From: Hordeum vulgare subsp. vulgare
Lineage: Eukaryota > Streptophyta > Magnoliopsida > Poales > Poaceae
NCBI RefSeq assembly: GCF_904849725.1
Contig: NC_058523.1
Coordinates: 173,086,689-173,150,688, forward strand
Direction: 5' to 3'
DNA: 64,000 nt
The notes under the pieces are model-generated. The model saw nothing but the letters and a program-made list of their open reading frames with translations, was not told the DNA's origin and made no database searches. A program made the translations under genes and the position numbers. This document shows, one piece after another, positions 44,628-56,000 of this stretch (its first letter is position 1; each line of letters starts with the position of its first letter).

Positions 44628-46431
44628 TGTTGGAAATATGCTCTAGAGGCAATGATAAAATAGTTATTATTATATTTCCTGTTTCAAGATAATCGTTTAT
44701 TATCCATGCTATAATTGTATTGAATGAAAACATAGATACATGTGTGGATACATAGACAAAACAAAGTCCCTAGCAAGCCTCTAGTTGGCTAGCCAGTTGA
44801 TCAAGGATGGTCAAGGTTTTCTGACCATATGCAAGTGTTGTCACTTGATAACTCGATCACATCATTAGGAGAATCATGTCATGGACTAGACCCAAACTAT
44901 GAACGTAGCATGTGATCGTGTCATTTTGTTGCTATTGTTTTCTGCGTTTCAAGTATTTATTCCTATGACCATGAGATCATATAACTCACTAGCACAAGAG
45001 GAATACCTTGTGTGTATCAAACGTCGCAACGTAACTGGGTGACTATAAAGGTGCTCTATAGGTATCTCCGAAGGTGTCCATTGAGTTAGTATGGATCAAG
45101 ACTGGAATTTTTCACTCCGTGTGACGGAGTGGTATCTCGGGGCCCACTCGATAATACAACATCACACACAAGCCTTGCAAGCTATGTGACTAAGTGTAAG
45201 TCACGGGATCTTGTATTACGGAACAAGTACAGAGACTTGCCGGTAACGAGATTGAAATAGGTATACGGATACCGACGATCCAATCTCGGGCAAGTAACAT
45301 ACCAAAGGACAAAAGGAATGACATACGGGATTATATGAATCATTGGCAGTGAGGTTAAAACGATAAGATATTCGGAGAATATGTAGGATCCAATATGGGC
45401 ATCCAGGTCCCGCTATTGGATATTGACCGAGGAGTGTCTCGGGTCATGTCTACATAGTTCTCGAACCCGCAGGGTCTGCGCACTTAAGGTTCGATGATGT
45501 TTTAGTATAGTTGAGTTATATGTGTGGTTACCGAATATTGTTCGGAGTCCCGGATGAGATCACGGACGTCACGAGGGTTTCCGGAATGGTCCGGAAATGA
45601 AGATTGTTATATAGGATGGTTTCATTTGGTCACCGGAAAGTTTCGGGCATTACCGACAGTGTACCGGGAGTGACGAATGGGTTCCGGGTATTCACCGGGA
45701 AGGGCCCACCCACCCGGGAGTGAGCCCAGTGACCCTAGGGTGGCGCACCAGCCCTTAGTGGGCTGGTGAGGCCAGCCCAATAGGTCCATGGCGCCACAAG
45801 TGGAAAAACACCAAAGGAAATACAAAGGAAAGAGGGAGGTGGGAAGGAAGAAGTGGACTCCTTGCCCCAAACCGAATTGTGGTGGGAGTCCAACTCCTCC
45901 CTGCGGCCGACGCACCAAGGGGATCCTTGAGCCCCAAGGCTAGCCCCTCCCCTCCTCCTGTATATTCTGGTGGTTTTAGGGCTTTTGAGACACAACTTTG
46001 CCACGTGCAACTCAAACCTATACCACGTAGTTTTACCTCTAGATCGGATTTCTGCGGAGCTCGGGCGGAGCCCTACAGGAGTAGATCATCACCACCACCA
46101 GAGCGCCGTCACGTTGCTGGAGAACTCATCTACTTCTCCGTCTCTCTTTCTAGATCAAGAAGGACGAGATCGTCATCGAGCTATACGTGTGTTGAACGCG
46201 GAGGTGCCGTCCGTTCGGCGCTAGATCGGAATGGATCATGGGACGAATCGAGGGACGATGGTGATTTGAATCACGAAGCTGTACCACTACATCAAACACG
46301 TTTCTTAACGCTTACCTCTTAGCGATCTACAAGGGTACATAGATCTAATCTCCTCTCGTAGATGGACATCAACATGATAGGTCTTCACGTTCGTATGAAT
46401 ATTTTTGTTTCCCATGCAATGTTCCCCAACA
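44628..46431 (+). repeat. 3' LTR of the second Angela-type Copia element (1804 bp)
   Basis: Runs TGTTGGAAATATGCTCTAG to GTTCCCCAACA. It is close to the solo LTR at 31885-33676, with many small differences. Open frames of 84-147 codons inside it are non-coding. Confidence 0.92.
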
Positions 46432-47033
46432 GATGCCCATCAATCGATTTCAATGCGAGGAATAGGGATTGTAATGCAGTGGATGCACTAGAGCCATAAG
46501 TGTATCTAAGCTCAAAGGAAGCTAAGTGGGTGTGTATCTAACTTGCTTGATCATGAAGACCTCAAGAATTTTAGGAAGCCCATCTTCAGAATATACAAGC
46601 CAAGTTCTATAATGAAAAATTCCCACTAGCTTATGAGAATGACGGAACATGAGACTCTCTATATGAAAAACATGGTGCTTTCACTAAGCACAAGTGTGGA
46701 AAAAGAGGTAGCAGCCCTGTCCCTTCTCTCTTTTCTCTCATTTATTTCTTATTTCTTTTTCTTCTTTTTTTCTCTTTCCTCTCATTTTTTCCTTATTTTT
46801 TCTTTCCTTTTTTTCTTTCTTTTTCTTTTCTTCATTTTTATTTTCCGTTCGGAGTCTCATCCCAACTTGTGGGGTAATCGTTTTCTCCGTCATCCTTTCC
46901 TCACTGAGCCAGTGCTTTGATAATGTTAAACATCCCACTTCTATCTACTTACAACTTGATAAGGAAAACAAGATGGCTCTATATGAATGCCTATATCAGT
47001 GTACTAGGATGTGCAATGATCTAGCATAAAATG
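46432..47033 (-). other. Gypsy internal region right of the composite insertion
   Basis: Non-coding sequence of the TGATACGTC element, including a T-rich pyrimidine tract (46725-46845). On its right it runs directly into the middle of an LTR, so the LTR U5 end and primer site have been deleted. Confidence 0.65.
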
Positions 47034-47717
47034 TAAATACTTTTCATGGATAATCTGAAAATATACCCTAATTTATCGGATCTCAACAAACACACCGCAA
47101 AGAGAATTACATAGGATAGATCATGGAAGGAATCGTAGTGATCTTTGCATTGAAGAACATTGATAGATAGATAGATAGATAGAGATAGCTAGATAGAGAT
47201 AGCTAGATAGATAGATAGATAGATAGATCGATAGATAGATAGAGAGATAGCCATCTAGGTAATAACTACGTACTCGTAGGTCTGTGATAAACTATTCACA
47301 CATCAGCATGGGACCATCAGCGTTGATATAGAGGCCTTTCGTGAGTCACCCCCCCTCCGGCAGGGCACCTGAACATGGCTCCAAATGGCATCATGGCGGA
47401 CCAGAGACTTGTGGTGGCGGAAAAAGCATTTCGGGTGGCTCCCTAGTATTTTCCCAAAAGATTAGGATTTATAGAGGCGGAGTTTGGCAAGAATGTTGGG
47501 AGGTGGTCCCAAGCCATCATGACGCAGCCACCCCCCAGGGCAAGCCCTGTTGGCTTGGCACCACGTCTGAAGCTTCTAGGTCTTATTTTGTTCCAAAAAA
47601 AAAAATCGTCAAAGAGTTTTGTTGCATTTGGACTTTGTTTTGCACTGATTTCCTGAAAAGCCAAAAACACGTAGAAAACAACAACCACACATGGCACTGG
47701 GTTAGTAGCTTAGTTCC
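47034..47717 (-). repeat. Partial second LTR of the TGATACGTC Gypsy element
   Basis: Aligns with 31050-31668 of the complete LTR (AAATACTTTTCATG at one end, GGTTAGTAGCTTAGTTCC at the other). It lacks both LTR termini. It holds an expanded GATA microsatellite that the other LTR does not have. Confidence 0.75.
47162..47255. repeat. (GATA)n microsatellite
   Basis: About 94 bp of GATA/TAGA repeats with a few interruptions (AGCTAGATAGAGATAGC). Confidence 0.93.
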
Positions 47718-48402
47718 TATCGGAGTTTGGGATCTGCGCCCAAGAACTCCTTAAAGAACCAGGGTCTGAAAACTAGGGGATTTGGCTTGGCAACCTGCAA
47801 CATGGCAACAAACACGGCAAGATCGATGGCAAGCTCACTCATTCTCACGAAAAACTGCGGGGACGTGCGAGCTAGAGAGGTTCAGGCCACCGCATGGTGT
47901 AAAACCCTACTCCTACCTGTGTTTTATTGTGATGGAGATCTTGACCTCCGAGTACACAAGGTGTTAGGGAGAGAATGGTAGATCATTCTACATGGAAGTG
48001 GTTCGTCCCCTCTTGTAGTGCCTTGGTCCTCCTTCACGAAAACATGAGCCGGAAAGGGTGGCCACAGAGCGGCAATTCAAAGGGGACAAGAGCCCAGACT
48101 AATCCTGACAAAAGGCGGTCTCTGCTTGCTAAAGTAATCTCTGTGAAGTCTTGGTGTCCTCAACGGTGACCTCCGCCCTGGTGAACCGACCTGTCATGAT
48201 CCTCTTTCACCGAAAAGGCGAGCTTTGGGAACATACTTTTTGGAGGGACAACAGACTGTGCACCTTAATCACCAAAGGGGAAATGCTCCCAGTCCACGCT
48301 GGCTGGAGCAGATCCTATCTTTCTCCTCTATGCGGGTGCGTCACCCACGTGATGGGCGTGTACCCCCACGGTTGGCACCAAACGGCAGGCATCGCGAGGC
48401 TG

Positions 48403-48426
48403 CCTCACGAGAAGCACCTCGTGAGG
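48403..48426. repeat. Perfect 9-bp hairpin
   Basis: CCTCACGAG - AAGCAC - CTCGTGAGG, a stem with a 6-base loop. CGCGAGG and CGCGAGGTGCC nearby share its core. Confidence 0.8.
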
Positions 48427-48764
48427 TTACCTGGCCCATGGTGACCCCAGGACGACGCGGTTTGAAGGTGGGTGAGCCTTAGGAGGCCCGCTCTTCGCGA
48501 GGTGCCCCGGAGTGGCGGTGGCATGGCCATCTTCTTTAGGCCGGCCCCAGTATCGCATCCTAGGAGGGAAGCAGATGGATCATGGTACCCTGGTTCCCAC
48601 TAGCCCAATAGTAGCCCCACGGCATGCAGCGCGCATGTTCCATATGTTAGGAATGAAACAATGTGAGGCCCATCAAACTGCTAGGCCCAGGGGCGACACG
48701 TGGGGGATTTTTTCCAGCGCGATGACTCCACTCCTGACGCCCTTTCTACAACCGCCACCTTGGC

Positions 48765-48770
48765 TATAAA
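48765..48770 (+). promoter_or_regulatory. Putative TATA box before the B3-like frame
   Basis: TATAAA in GGCTATAAAACTAGC, 102 bp before the ATG at 48872 and followed by a CA-rich leader with CACACCACTA. Confidence 0.5.
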
Positions 48771-48871
48771 ACTAGCTCGTGGGGGCGCAACACACCACTA
48801 TCCCCTTTGCCTGCGACTAACTCCTTGGTCATCACCACTTACCGACCTCCCAATCGCCATCCGCAACTGCC

Positions 48872-49534
48872 ATGGCCATGGCTCCCAAAAGGAAACTCCT
48901 CGCTGAAAGGAAGTGGAAGACGGTGGCCGAGGAGGAGGTGTTGTCAGAGCCCATGCCAACAAGGAGCAGAGGTCGGGGATATGCTTCGATCGCGATGGCG
49001 GGGGCATTCCCGATAGGCCAAACGTGCTCTGCGTCCGACGCAGCAAAGGCCTGTTTTAACGCTCATGGAGCATCCATGACTCGAGGTCGCAGGCGACACG
49101 GTGTACACGGCCTTAGGAGGCGCACTGGAGCGCGTGCCCCTTCTCCCCGGTGGAGATCGAGGTCACGCATGATTTCATCGTGGGGCTGCACTGTCGGCAT
49201 CACAACTGGCTCTGGCTTTCGGACTCCTTTGCCAAGGCGATGGAGGACGATGAGCCCTTAGGCCTGTGGATGCAGGTGAACGGCTGCTGCAATGGCCCCT
49301 CCTCGGTTGCAGTGAAGTTCTCCTCGCCCTCTCTCCTGATCTAAAGTGTGGGCAGGTCCTGCAGTTCCGGACGACAGAGCCATGATGCTTTTCATGCAGT
49401 TCTTTGGGGCCGCCGACAATCGCGTGGAGTGTTGCACAGAGACTGAGAGCGAAATCAACTCCGACTTGTGGAGTGGGAGAAAAAGCAACGGGAGCCCCCA
49501 GAGCATCAAGAGTGAAGAAGAGGATTCCTATTAA
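48872..49534 (+). pseudogene. Broken B3-like DNA-binding-domain frame in a repeat
   Basis: The ATG in CCATGGCC context opens a basic N-terminus (MAMAPKRKLLAERKWKTVAE). Near 49110 the frame shifts. In the neighbouring frame (49150-49344) it reads EIEVTHDFIVGL, HHNWLWLSDSFAKAMEDDEP and LWMQVNGCC, which I take for the first half of a plant B3 fold (the L-W-L-P-x-x-F-A strand-helix). A stop at 49342 and another shift lead to MLFMQFFGAADNRVECC and an acidic Ser-rich tail ending at 49534, similar to the last B3 strands. B3 proteins bind DNA in the nucleus. The assignment is tentative. Single short frames of this kind recur in wheat repeats, from memory. Confidence 0.45.
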
Positions 49535-49539
49535 GAACT

Positions 49540-50028
49540 TGTTGGTGATATGCACCATGGGTTGAAGGTAACTCGCCTCAACAATGACATGGACAGGAGG
49601 CCCTTAGATAGAAAAGCCAGTAGGCGACTCATCAGGAGGCTGGCTCGGGCCGACTCATGAGGGAAGACGTGAATAATCTCCCTTGCCCAAGTTAGTAAGA
49701 AGTAGAATAAGAAACGGTTTGTGATACGACCCAGACTCTGTTGTAATCCCAGGACCTCCACCTATATATAAAGGTGAGCCCCTGAGGTAGAAAGGACAAG
49801 TTAGAAAGATTCAAGAGGTAGGTTAGCGATTGCGCACCCTTGTAATTGAGTTCATAATGAATAAACACCGAACGCATGACGTAGGCTTTTACCTCCATCG
49901 GGGGGGCCGAACCTGGGTAAACTCGCGTCGCATGATTCCGATCAACCCCGTCCAAGTCGCCATCTAGTTGTAATGGTCTCACACCTAAGTTCTTTCACGA
50001 GAACATCTACTTTGACATGAAAAGGACA
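49540..50028 (+). repeat. 5' LTR of the Tat-type Gypsy element (left edge uncertain)
   Basis: The right edge ...AAAAGGACA is set by the primer site that follows. The left edge TGTTGGTGATATGC at 49540 is a guess from the TG start. It holds a TATA box (49763-49771), the start of a leader (GAGCCCCTGAGGTAGAAAGG) and AATGAATAAA-type polyadenylation-like sequence near 49856. Confidence 0.6.
49763..49771 (+). promoter_or_regulatory. TATA box of the Tat-type LTR
   Basis: TATATATAA in CACCTATATATAAAGGTGAG. Confidence 0.7.
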
Positions 50029-50029
50029 A

Positions 50030-50045
50030 TTGGTGCCCATCATGG
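50030..50045 (+). promoter_or_regulatory. Decayed primer-binding site of the Tat-type element
   Basis: TTGGTGCCCATCATGG just after the LTR is close to the TTGGCGCCCACCGTGG found in many grass Gypsy elements. The changes are C-to-T or compatible transitions. Confidence 0.6.
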
Positions 50046-51386
50046 TGCCAGCGCACGATGGTGTTGAGTTCTTGAAGGGAGCTCTCCCAGGGATTGAGGG
50101 ATATACAATCGGAGAGACGACTAAGATTTGTCGTGGCACGATCTACATCGATGACTCAGACTGGGGTCCTTAGGCTGGCTCAATCGAGTACGGATATGGG
50201 GTTCCCTTCGGCAAGATCCACATGTTCATCGGCAAGATCGACACTTCACAACCCGAGCCAGCTCAGTGCAAGCCGCTTGTCCATGCTCGAGCCGACTGGA
50301 AGCATGTCTTCGTTCGCTTCACCCAAGGGGTCGAGCTTCGAGATATCTTTGAAGCTAGTGGGGATACTCTCGAAAACTCCGATGGCGAATCCTCGATCGA
50401 AGAAACCGAGTCGATCTGTCCACTGTTTGATGGTAGGCTTGAGGGTTGTCCCGATAATCTGAAGTTCCCCGAGCCGCCACGAAAATCCACTCTCTACATG
50501 GCACGCACGGCGACGGCTCAAAATTCCACTACGACAGGAGCAACCAATAGCCCTGGCGGGTCGACGCGAGCACCAGGGCCGCTGGGTCAAGAAATACGCC
50601 GGCTCAAGCTATGGAAGATGTGATCGCGGAGATCACCAAACTCTTGTAGGAACAGGTAACCCCGGGAAACCAAGAAGAGCGCAATACAGAGTTGACTAAA
50701 CATCGTGCCCATATGGCCAAGATTCGGGACGATATTCATGCTGAGAATACTCGCATGGCAGAAGTGCAAGCTCATATTCGTAGTCGGACCGAACGATTGA
50801 AGGCGGAAGCCTGGAAACTAGGTCTTCGTCGAGATGCGTGAGAGGCAGTTCATTGTAGGAGGCACGAGAGCCGTTTCCCCTCCTATATAGACCGACACTC
50901 CTCTTTGAAACTATGCAGTGCAACCTAGGGACTAGACAACCTCGGCAAAATCCACCTTGTGAACCGATGCAATAGAGCATGACGGATCAACGATCAGCGG
51001 CTCAATCGCCAGCTCAGCAATTTCATACACCGGCGGGTCACTTTTCCAATCCAGTGGATACCATGTTAGCGGTGACTCAAAATCTCGAAGCACTTCCGAT
51101 CATAGGAAACACTCCAATTGAATTTGTAGCCAGGAACGCCATCGATATGCTATAAACGGCGATCCCCCAAGAGGCACAATATTCTTAATGTCGTGAACGG
51201 GTTCATTCTGCGCCTTACGCAAGTCATAGCAAGAGTTGGCACAACTCACCAGCAGTATCAGGCAGTTCTCATAGACAACATCCCTGTAATTCTCCAACCT
51301 GGCATGAGGTTTTGGATGCCCAAGTAATGATGAACGCGGCTCACGCCTAACGAGAAGTAGAGGCAGCAGCGACGGCGGGTCAAGTA
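50042..51386 (+). pseudogene. N-terminal gag region of the Tat-type element
   Basis: ATG 50042 opens a frame (MVPAHDGVEFLKGALPGIEG) that is open to 50623 except for one TAG near 50169. It includes YGVPFGKIHMFIGKID, HARADWKHVFVRFTQGVELR and an acidic stretch. A frameshift near 50600 leads to a coiled-coil part (TELTKHRAHMAKIRDDIHAE, MAEVQAHIRSRTERLKAEAW). 50830-51386 is more damaged. Function unknown beyond being part of gag. Confidence 0.72.
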
Positions 51387-52420
51387 ATGCCTTTCGCAAC
51401 CCGGCCAGTCTCCTTGATGATGGGTCTAAGCAAGAAGACAGTTTTAGTTCCCGACCTTGCTCCGGCTCTTCATGGCGAATGTAAGCCCAAAGATTTTAAG
51501 GATCCTTGGAAGGTTCCTAATTACACGGCTGATCTTGAGCGGACAACATGGATCGAAAGTTATGAGCTGGCCATGGACATGCTTGACATAAGCGACGTCA
51601 TGCGTGCTAAATATTTGGCCAAGATGTTGGAAGGATCAGCTCGCACATGGTTGAAGAACTTGCAATCCAATTATGTCAACTCCTGTATAGAGTTGAAGGA
51701 GTGTTTCATCAAGAACTTCCAAGGCACTTGTAAGCATACGATGATGATTGTTGATTTACAACATTGCGTTCAATGAATGGATGAATCTTCATCATTGGAC
51801 TCACTGGGCCGCGGAGATCATCGACTTGTCGGACAGTATCACAACTGCCCAAGTTGTATTGATTTTGGATACAAATTGCCATTTCCAACCACTTGTTTGG
51901 AAGCTTGGACGCCACAAGCGGAAGGTTCAAGATATGGGAGACGTCATGGATGTCCTTGCTAGGTATGCTGAGTCTAATAGCAGTAAATATCGCAGCTTAG
52001 ATGAGGATTAATCTGGCAAAGGGAAGAAGCATGAGAATAGCAAAGGGCATCACCAACAAAATTCTAGGCATCAGGGCAACCATAACAATCACGGAAATTG
52101 TGGAAAACGCAAGCATCTTGACGGCGGGTTAGATTTTGTTGGTAATACCAACACGGGTTTTAAAAATCAGAGACGAAACAATAATTCTAGGAGGACTTAT
52201 AATGGAAATAAGCCATGCAATTATGAGGAAGCATTCAAAGTCCCTTATCCAAACATAGTCACCCAAATAACCAATCCACTCATTCATGGGAAAATTACCA
52301 CTTCATGGAGGTGTTCCAGAATCAAACCTTTCAAATTTTTCAAGGAGGCAATGTTGGCGGAAATTCGGGTCGTCCCGGTGGATTCGAAGCTGGCTCCTCT
52401 GGGTAGGTACAGGTTCTCAT
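51387..52420 (+). pseudogene. Gag capsid domain of the Tat-type element
   Basis: Classic retrotransposon gag: APALHGECKPKDFKDPWKVP, WIESYELAMDMLDISD, YLAKMLEGSARTWLKNLQSN, LKECFIKNFQGTCKH and IVDLQHCVQ. It shifts frame at about 51775, then LILDTNCHFQPLVWKLGRHK and MDVLARYAESN, a TAA-type stop near 52009 and a Lys/Asn/Gly-rich tail to about 52410. No zinc knuckle survives that I can see. Confidence 0.82.
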
Positions 52421-52639
52421 GGATCAGGTGGCACAAGGGCTGGTTATCGACATCTGAGTAATAACGACAATGGGCAACGTCAGTCGGGATAGGGAAATCG
52501 GTAGCATGATAACCATGCCAGTTTTCAAAGCAACCCCAAATAGTTGAACATCAGACGATATCACGAGTTCACCACTAGCACTTACCGGCGGGAGAGTAAG
52601 GTCAAAAAGAGTGCCATGAATATGGTTGAGCCAACAACT

Positions 52640-53021
52640 CCTAGGTATTTGAACTGGTCTGAATATCTAATCACGTGGAGCAGAGAGGATCATCCCCCTC
52701 CGGTTTATAACCTGGGTGGTCTTGCTCTGGTGGTGGCACCTCAAGTTCGTGGTTATACTCTCAACAAGGTTCTCATGGACGGATGAAGCAACATCAATAG
52801 TTTGTATTATGACACTTTCCAACGCATGAACCTTTCTGACAATAATTTACACCCATCCTCCATAGTATTTCAAGGAATCGTCCGGGGTGAATGGGCATAC
52901 CCAATTAGTCAGATCAAGCTTGATGTTGCATTTGGCTCGGAGTTCAACTACACGTGTGAATCTCTGATTTTGAGGTGATCAAAATTAAAAGCCCATATCA
53001 CGCTCTTTTCGGGAGACTGGC
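52640..53021 (+). pseudogene. Gypsy protease, 5' part
   Basis: Reads ITWSREDHPPPVYNLGGLAL, TLNKVLMDG followed by a TGA in the active-site region near 52784, then NINSLYYDTFQRMNLSDNNL and SQIKLDVAFGSEFNYTCESL. It ends at LFGR, where the solo LTR is inserted. The reading frame goes on at 57220. Confidence 0.8.
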
Positions 53022-56000
53022 TGTAACGCCCAAGATGCGACCCTATATTTAATTTGGCACAAGGGTCTCGTCAGGGATAGAAGCGCATCTCGTCGTTTTC
53101 CCAAGAATGGATATCGTTACAAGTACAAGTACTGAAAAGGTGAGATATATGGAATTGGCTTACACTCGCCACAAGCTACATCAGAGTATCATCAGTACAA
53201 TACATAAACATCACGAAGAAGAGCAGTGTCTGAATACGGACGAAAACAAACGAGAAAAGAGAACGACGTCCATCCTTGCTATCCCAGGTTGCCGGCCTGG
53301 AACCCATCCTATATCGATGAAGCAGAAGAAACTCCAAATGAAGAATCAACACGCTCGCTTCAAGTAACCTTTACCTGTACCTGCAACTGGTGTGGTAGTA
53401 ATATGTGAGCCACAGGAGACTCAACAATCTCATTTCCAAAGGTATCAAGACTAGCAAAGCTTATTAGGTGTGGTAAGGTTAAGTGGTGAGGCTGCAGCAA
53501 GAGACTAAGAATTATATGAGGTGGCTAACTTACGAGTACAAGAATAAAGAGGGGGAAAGATCTACGTATAGTGGACGTGAACTACTGGTGATCAAAAAAA
53601 AGATCCTGAACACCTACTTACGTCAAACATAAACCCACCGTGTCCTCGATCGGAGAAGGAACTCACGAAAGAGACAGTCACGGTTACACACTCAGTTGGC
53701 ATGTTTTATTTAAGTTAACTTCAAGTTGTCTAGAACCAGTGTTAAACAAAGTTTCCACGTTGCCACATAACCGCGGGCATGGCTTTCCAAAAGATTTAAC
53801 CCTGCAGGGGTGCTCCAACTAGTCCATCACAAATTACCACAAGCCGCAAAGAAATCCTCGATCACAAAGGTCGCGATCTCGTCGGAATTCTTAGTGGAAA
53901 ACCTCAACTTTGAGATTACCCAAAGTCTCACCGGAATCCCGATGCACAAGATATTTCGTCAAAGGTAAAACTTATCCAGCAAGGCCGCCTGACGTGTCGA
54001 CGATCCTGATAGGGGCCGCGTATCTCGTTCTCATGACACGACGGATGAGCTAGACGTCGGGTTGGCAAAACCCTGGGTGACCAGAGGGCGCCGGACATCG
54101 CTCAGGTTGGACCAACACTCATGAGGAGCACTGGCCCGAGGGTTGATTAATTTCCTCGGGTTAATTACTCCCTATGCGGTTCATTAGTTATTATGCAAAT
54201 GTAGTATCAAAGTTGGGCCTTGCCAGACCAGCTTTAATCTAAAACGAATTATCAAGGGGGTCCCCTTAACAACCCCTATCGTGTTAGGAGCGCTCAATTA
54301 TGGAACATAACACCGGTAGCCGAAACTAAGGGGGCAAAGAAGGAACAAAACACCTGGCTAGAAAGGCCGAGCCTTCCACCTTTTACCAAGTATATAGGTG
54401 CATTAGAATAATTAGCAATTAATAGGGTGATATGACAAGGAACCCATGCTATCACATGGAAGCAACTGCACCTGCAACTTGCAACGCTAACATATGGTTA
54501 AGCAAGCAGTAATATAGCCAATCAGTGGTTTGCTAGGTTGTGAACAAGTTCAAGGTTTCATGGCAATATTGAGAGGATGACATTTAACAGGTGGTAGGCA
54601 ACGGGACATAGTGACAGAAGCGATACAACTATCATGGCATTGATAGTAATGATATCTTGGGAAATGGTCATCTTGCCTGAGATCCCGCTTGGAAGAAGAA
54701 TGAGTCCATGAAGCAGGCGAACCGACGTAGTCGAACGAACCCTCGAACCCCGAAGCGGTCAGAACTCTATCGAGACGAAACAAATTGGAAACAAGAATCA
54801 ACACAGATATTCACCACGGCAAATGCACGACATGATGCACAAGCTAATATGATGCATGATCAGTTCAATAATGCAAGGCATGACATGGCAATTCACCTCA
54901 CGCAAACACTACACATTAAGTGAAGCTCGATATGCAACGAGTTGCATATCGGTGAAACTCCACGTTTAATTGTTTAGTTCATTCATGTTTTTGGAACACG
55001 ACAATATTAAAATGTTGTTAACATGGCAAGGGGTGAAGCACCAATTAATCTACCTATCTAGGCATATTAAATGAGGTCGGAAACAACTCATAGCATTTCC
55101 GAAGCGACCCCACGCATTAAATTGTAATTCTGTCCAGATTTGTCCTAACCATATTTTATGTTTGTTAACCAGAAAAATAAAGTGTTTCACGTGATTCTAC
55201 TCGTCGTTCTAGTCCGTTTACATATATGGCTCATTCCCAACGGAGCTACGGAAAATAAACTACGGACTAAACCGTTTATAACACGATGAAACACAAACCG
55301 AGATAAACAACAAGGTTAACAGTTTTAAGCATGCATGAGAGTTGGAAATTTTTAATCTACACGAAATTCTAGTCAAGTTTCATATATAACTTGTTTCGAT
55401 CAGGTGCACGGTCTAAAAGCTATGGGGTGTTTGAAAATCGATGTTTTTTTTTCTGAAATTCTAGTGGAGCAAAAAAATGACAGGGGAAACAAATATGGGG
55501 CAAGGCTAGGATTCGATCCCTTGAATAACATTTGGCTGCGCTAGCCAACTACACTACTGGGCTGCTCGTGGACAAATTGAGGCTATACATAATAACCTAA
55601 TATGCCGAAACGGATGTGGAAATAAGAACAGAGGTTTAGTTACGGAGGGGGGGGTGTTCTTACAGAGGAGAAGAAGAGGTTGCGGCCATGGCAAAAAAAG
55701 ACAGAGAAGGGCTGTGGCGTGGGTCGCGGGAGGCAGAAAGCTGCGGTAGCACCTTGAGACGGCGTCGGGGATGATCCGTTCCGAGTGACACGAGCTCAAT
55801 CCAATGACGGGGCAAAGATTGACAGAGGCGGCCATGGCTCCAGTGTCACAGACCTCCTGTCCATGGAAGTGACGAGCTGGGGTGACCGGTCCGGTGGCCA
55901 TGAGGCGAGGCGGCTCCGGCAGGTCTCCAAAACGGTCGGATCCGCTCAGTCAACGCTGGATCCGGGCAATGACGGCGCGGATAACCCTCGGGAATGGAGC

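Larger units (their letters stand above)
40125..46431 (+). mobile_element. Angela/WIS-type Copia retrotransposon, 5' LTR deleted
   Basis: Leader, gag, pol and 3' LTR of a second long-LTR Copia element, plus strand. Its 5' LTR, primer site and first part of the leader are absent, lost with the CACTA far end at the junction near 33955. Stops in gag, integrase, RT and RNase H and a ruined RT active site show it is older than the copy at 1-6616. The flank GATGC at 46432-46436 has no visible partner. Confidence 0.88.
30229..47717 (-). mobile_element. Gypsy retrotransposon (TGATACGTC family) on minus strand, interrupted and deleted
   Basis: A complete 3' LTR (30229-31771) is followed, in element orientation from right to left, by internal pieces at 31772-31884, 33682-33954 and 46432-47033 and by a partial second LTR at 47034-47717. 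All internal pieces are non-coding, so gag and pol are missing or the family is non-autonomous. It is interrupted by a solo LTR and by the Copia-CACTA composite, with a deletion at about 33955. The LTR is one I know as extremely common in Triticeae (Sabrina/WHAM-like); the exact family name needs a TREP search. Confidence 0.7.
47718..48871. other. Unclassified segment upstream of the B3-like frame
   Basis: GC-rich sequence with no recognised domain. It contains a perfect hairpin at 48403-48426 and a TATA box at 48765-48770. It may be the promoter part of a long LTR or of a transposon that carries the B3-like frame. Its left edge is an abrupt junction with the partial Gypsy LTR. Confidence 0.45.

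Noticed and set aside
31885..46431. LTRs at 31885 and 44628 taken as the two LTRs of one Copia element
   Set aside because: The first is flanked on both sides by the same GAGAA and followed by Gypsy, not Copia, internal sequence. No primer site follows it, and the flank after 46431 is GATGC.
46725..46850. Pyrimidine-rich stretch as a poly(A)/poly(T) tail of a reverse-oriented LINE or SINE
   Set aside because: It lies within Gypsy internal sequence that continues on both sides, with no target duplication.
47155..47260. GATA repeats as a CRISPR-like or regulatory array
   Set aside because: Simple microsatellite without spacers, in a decayed LTR.
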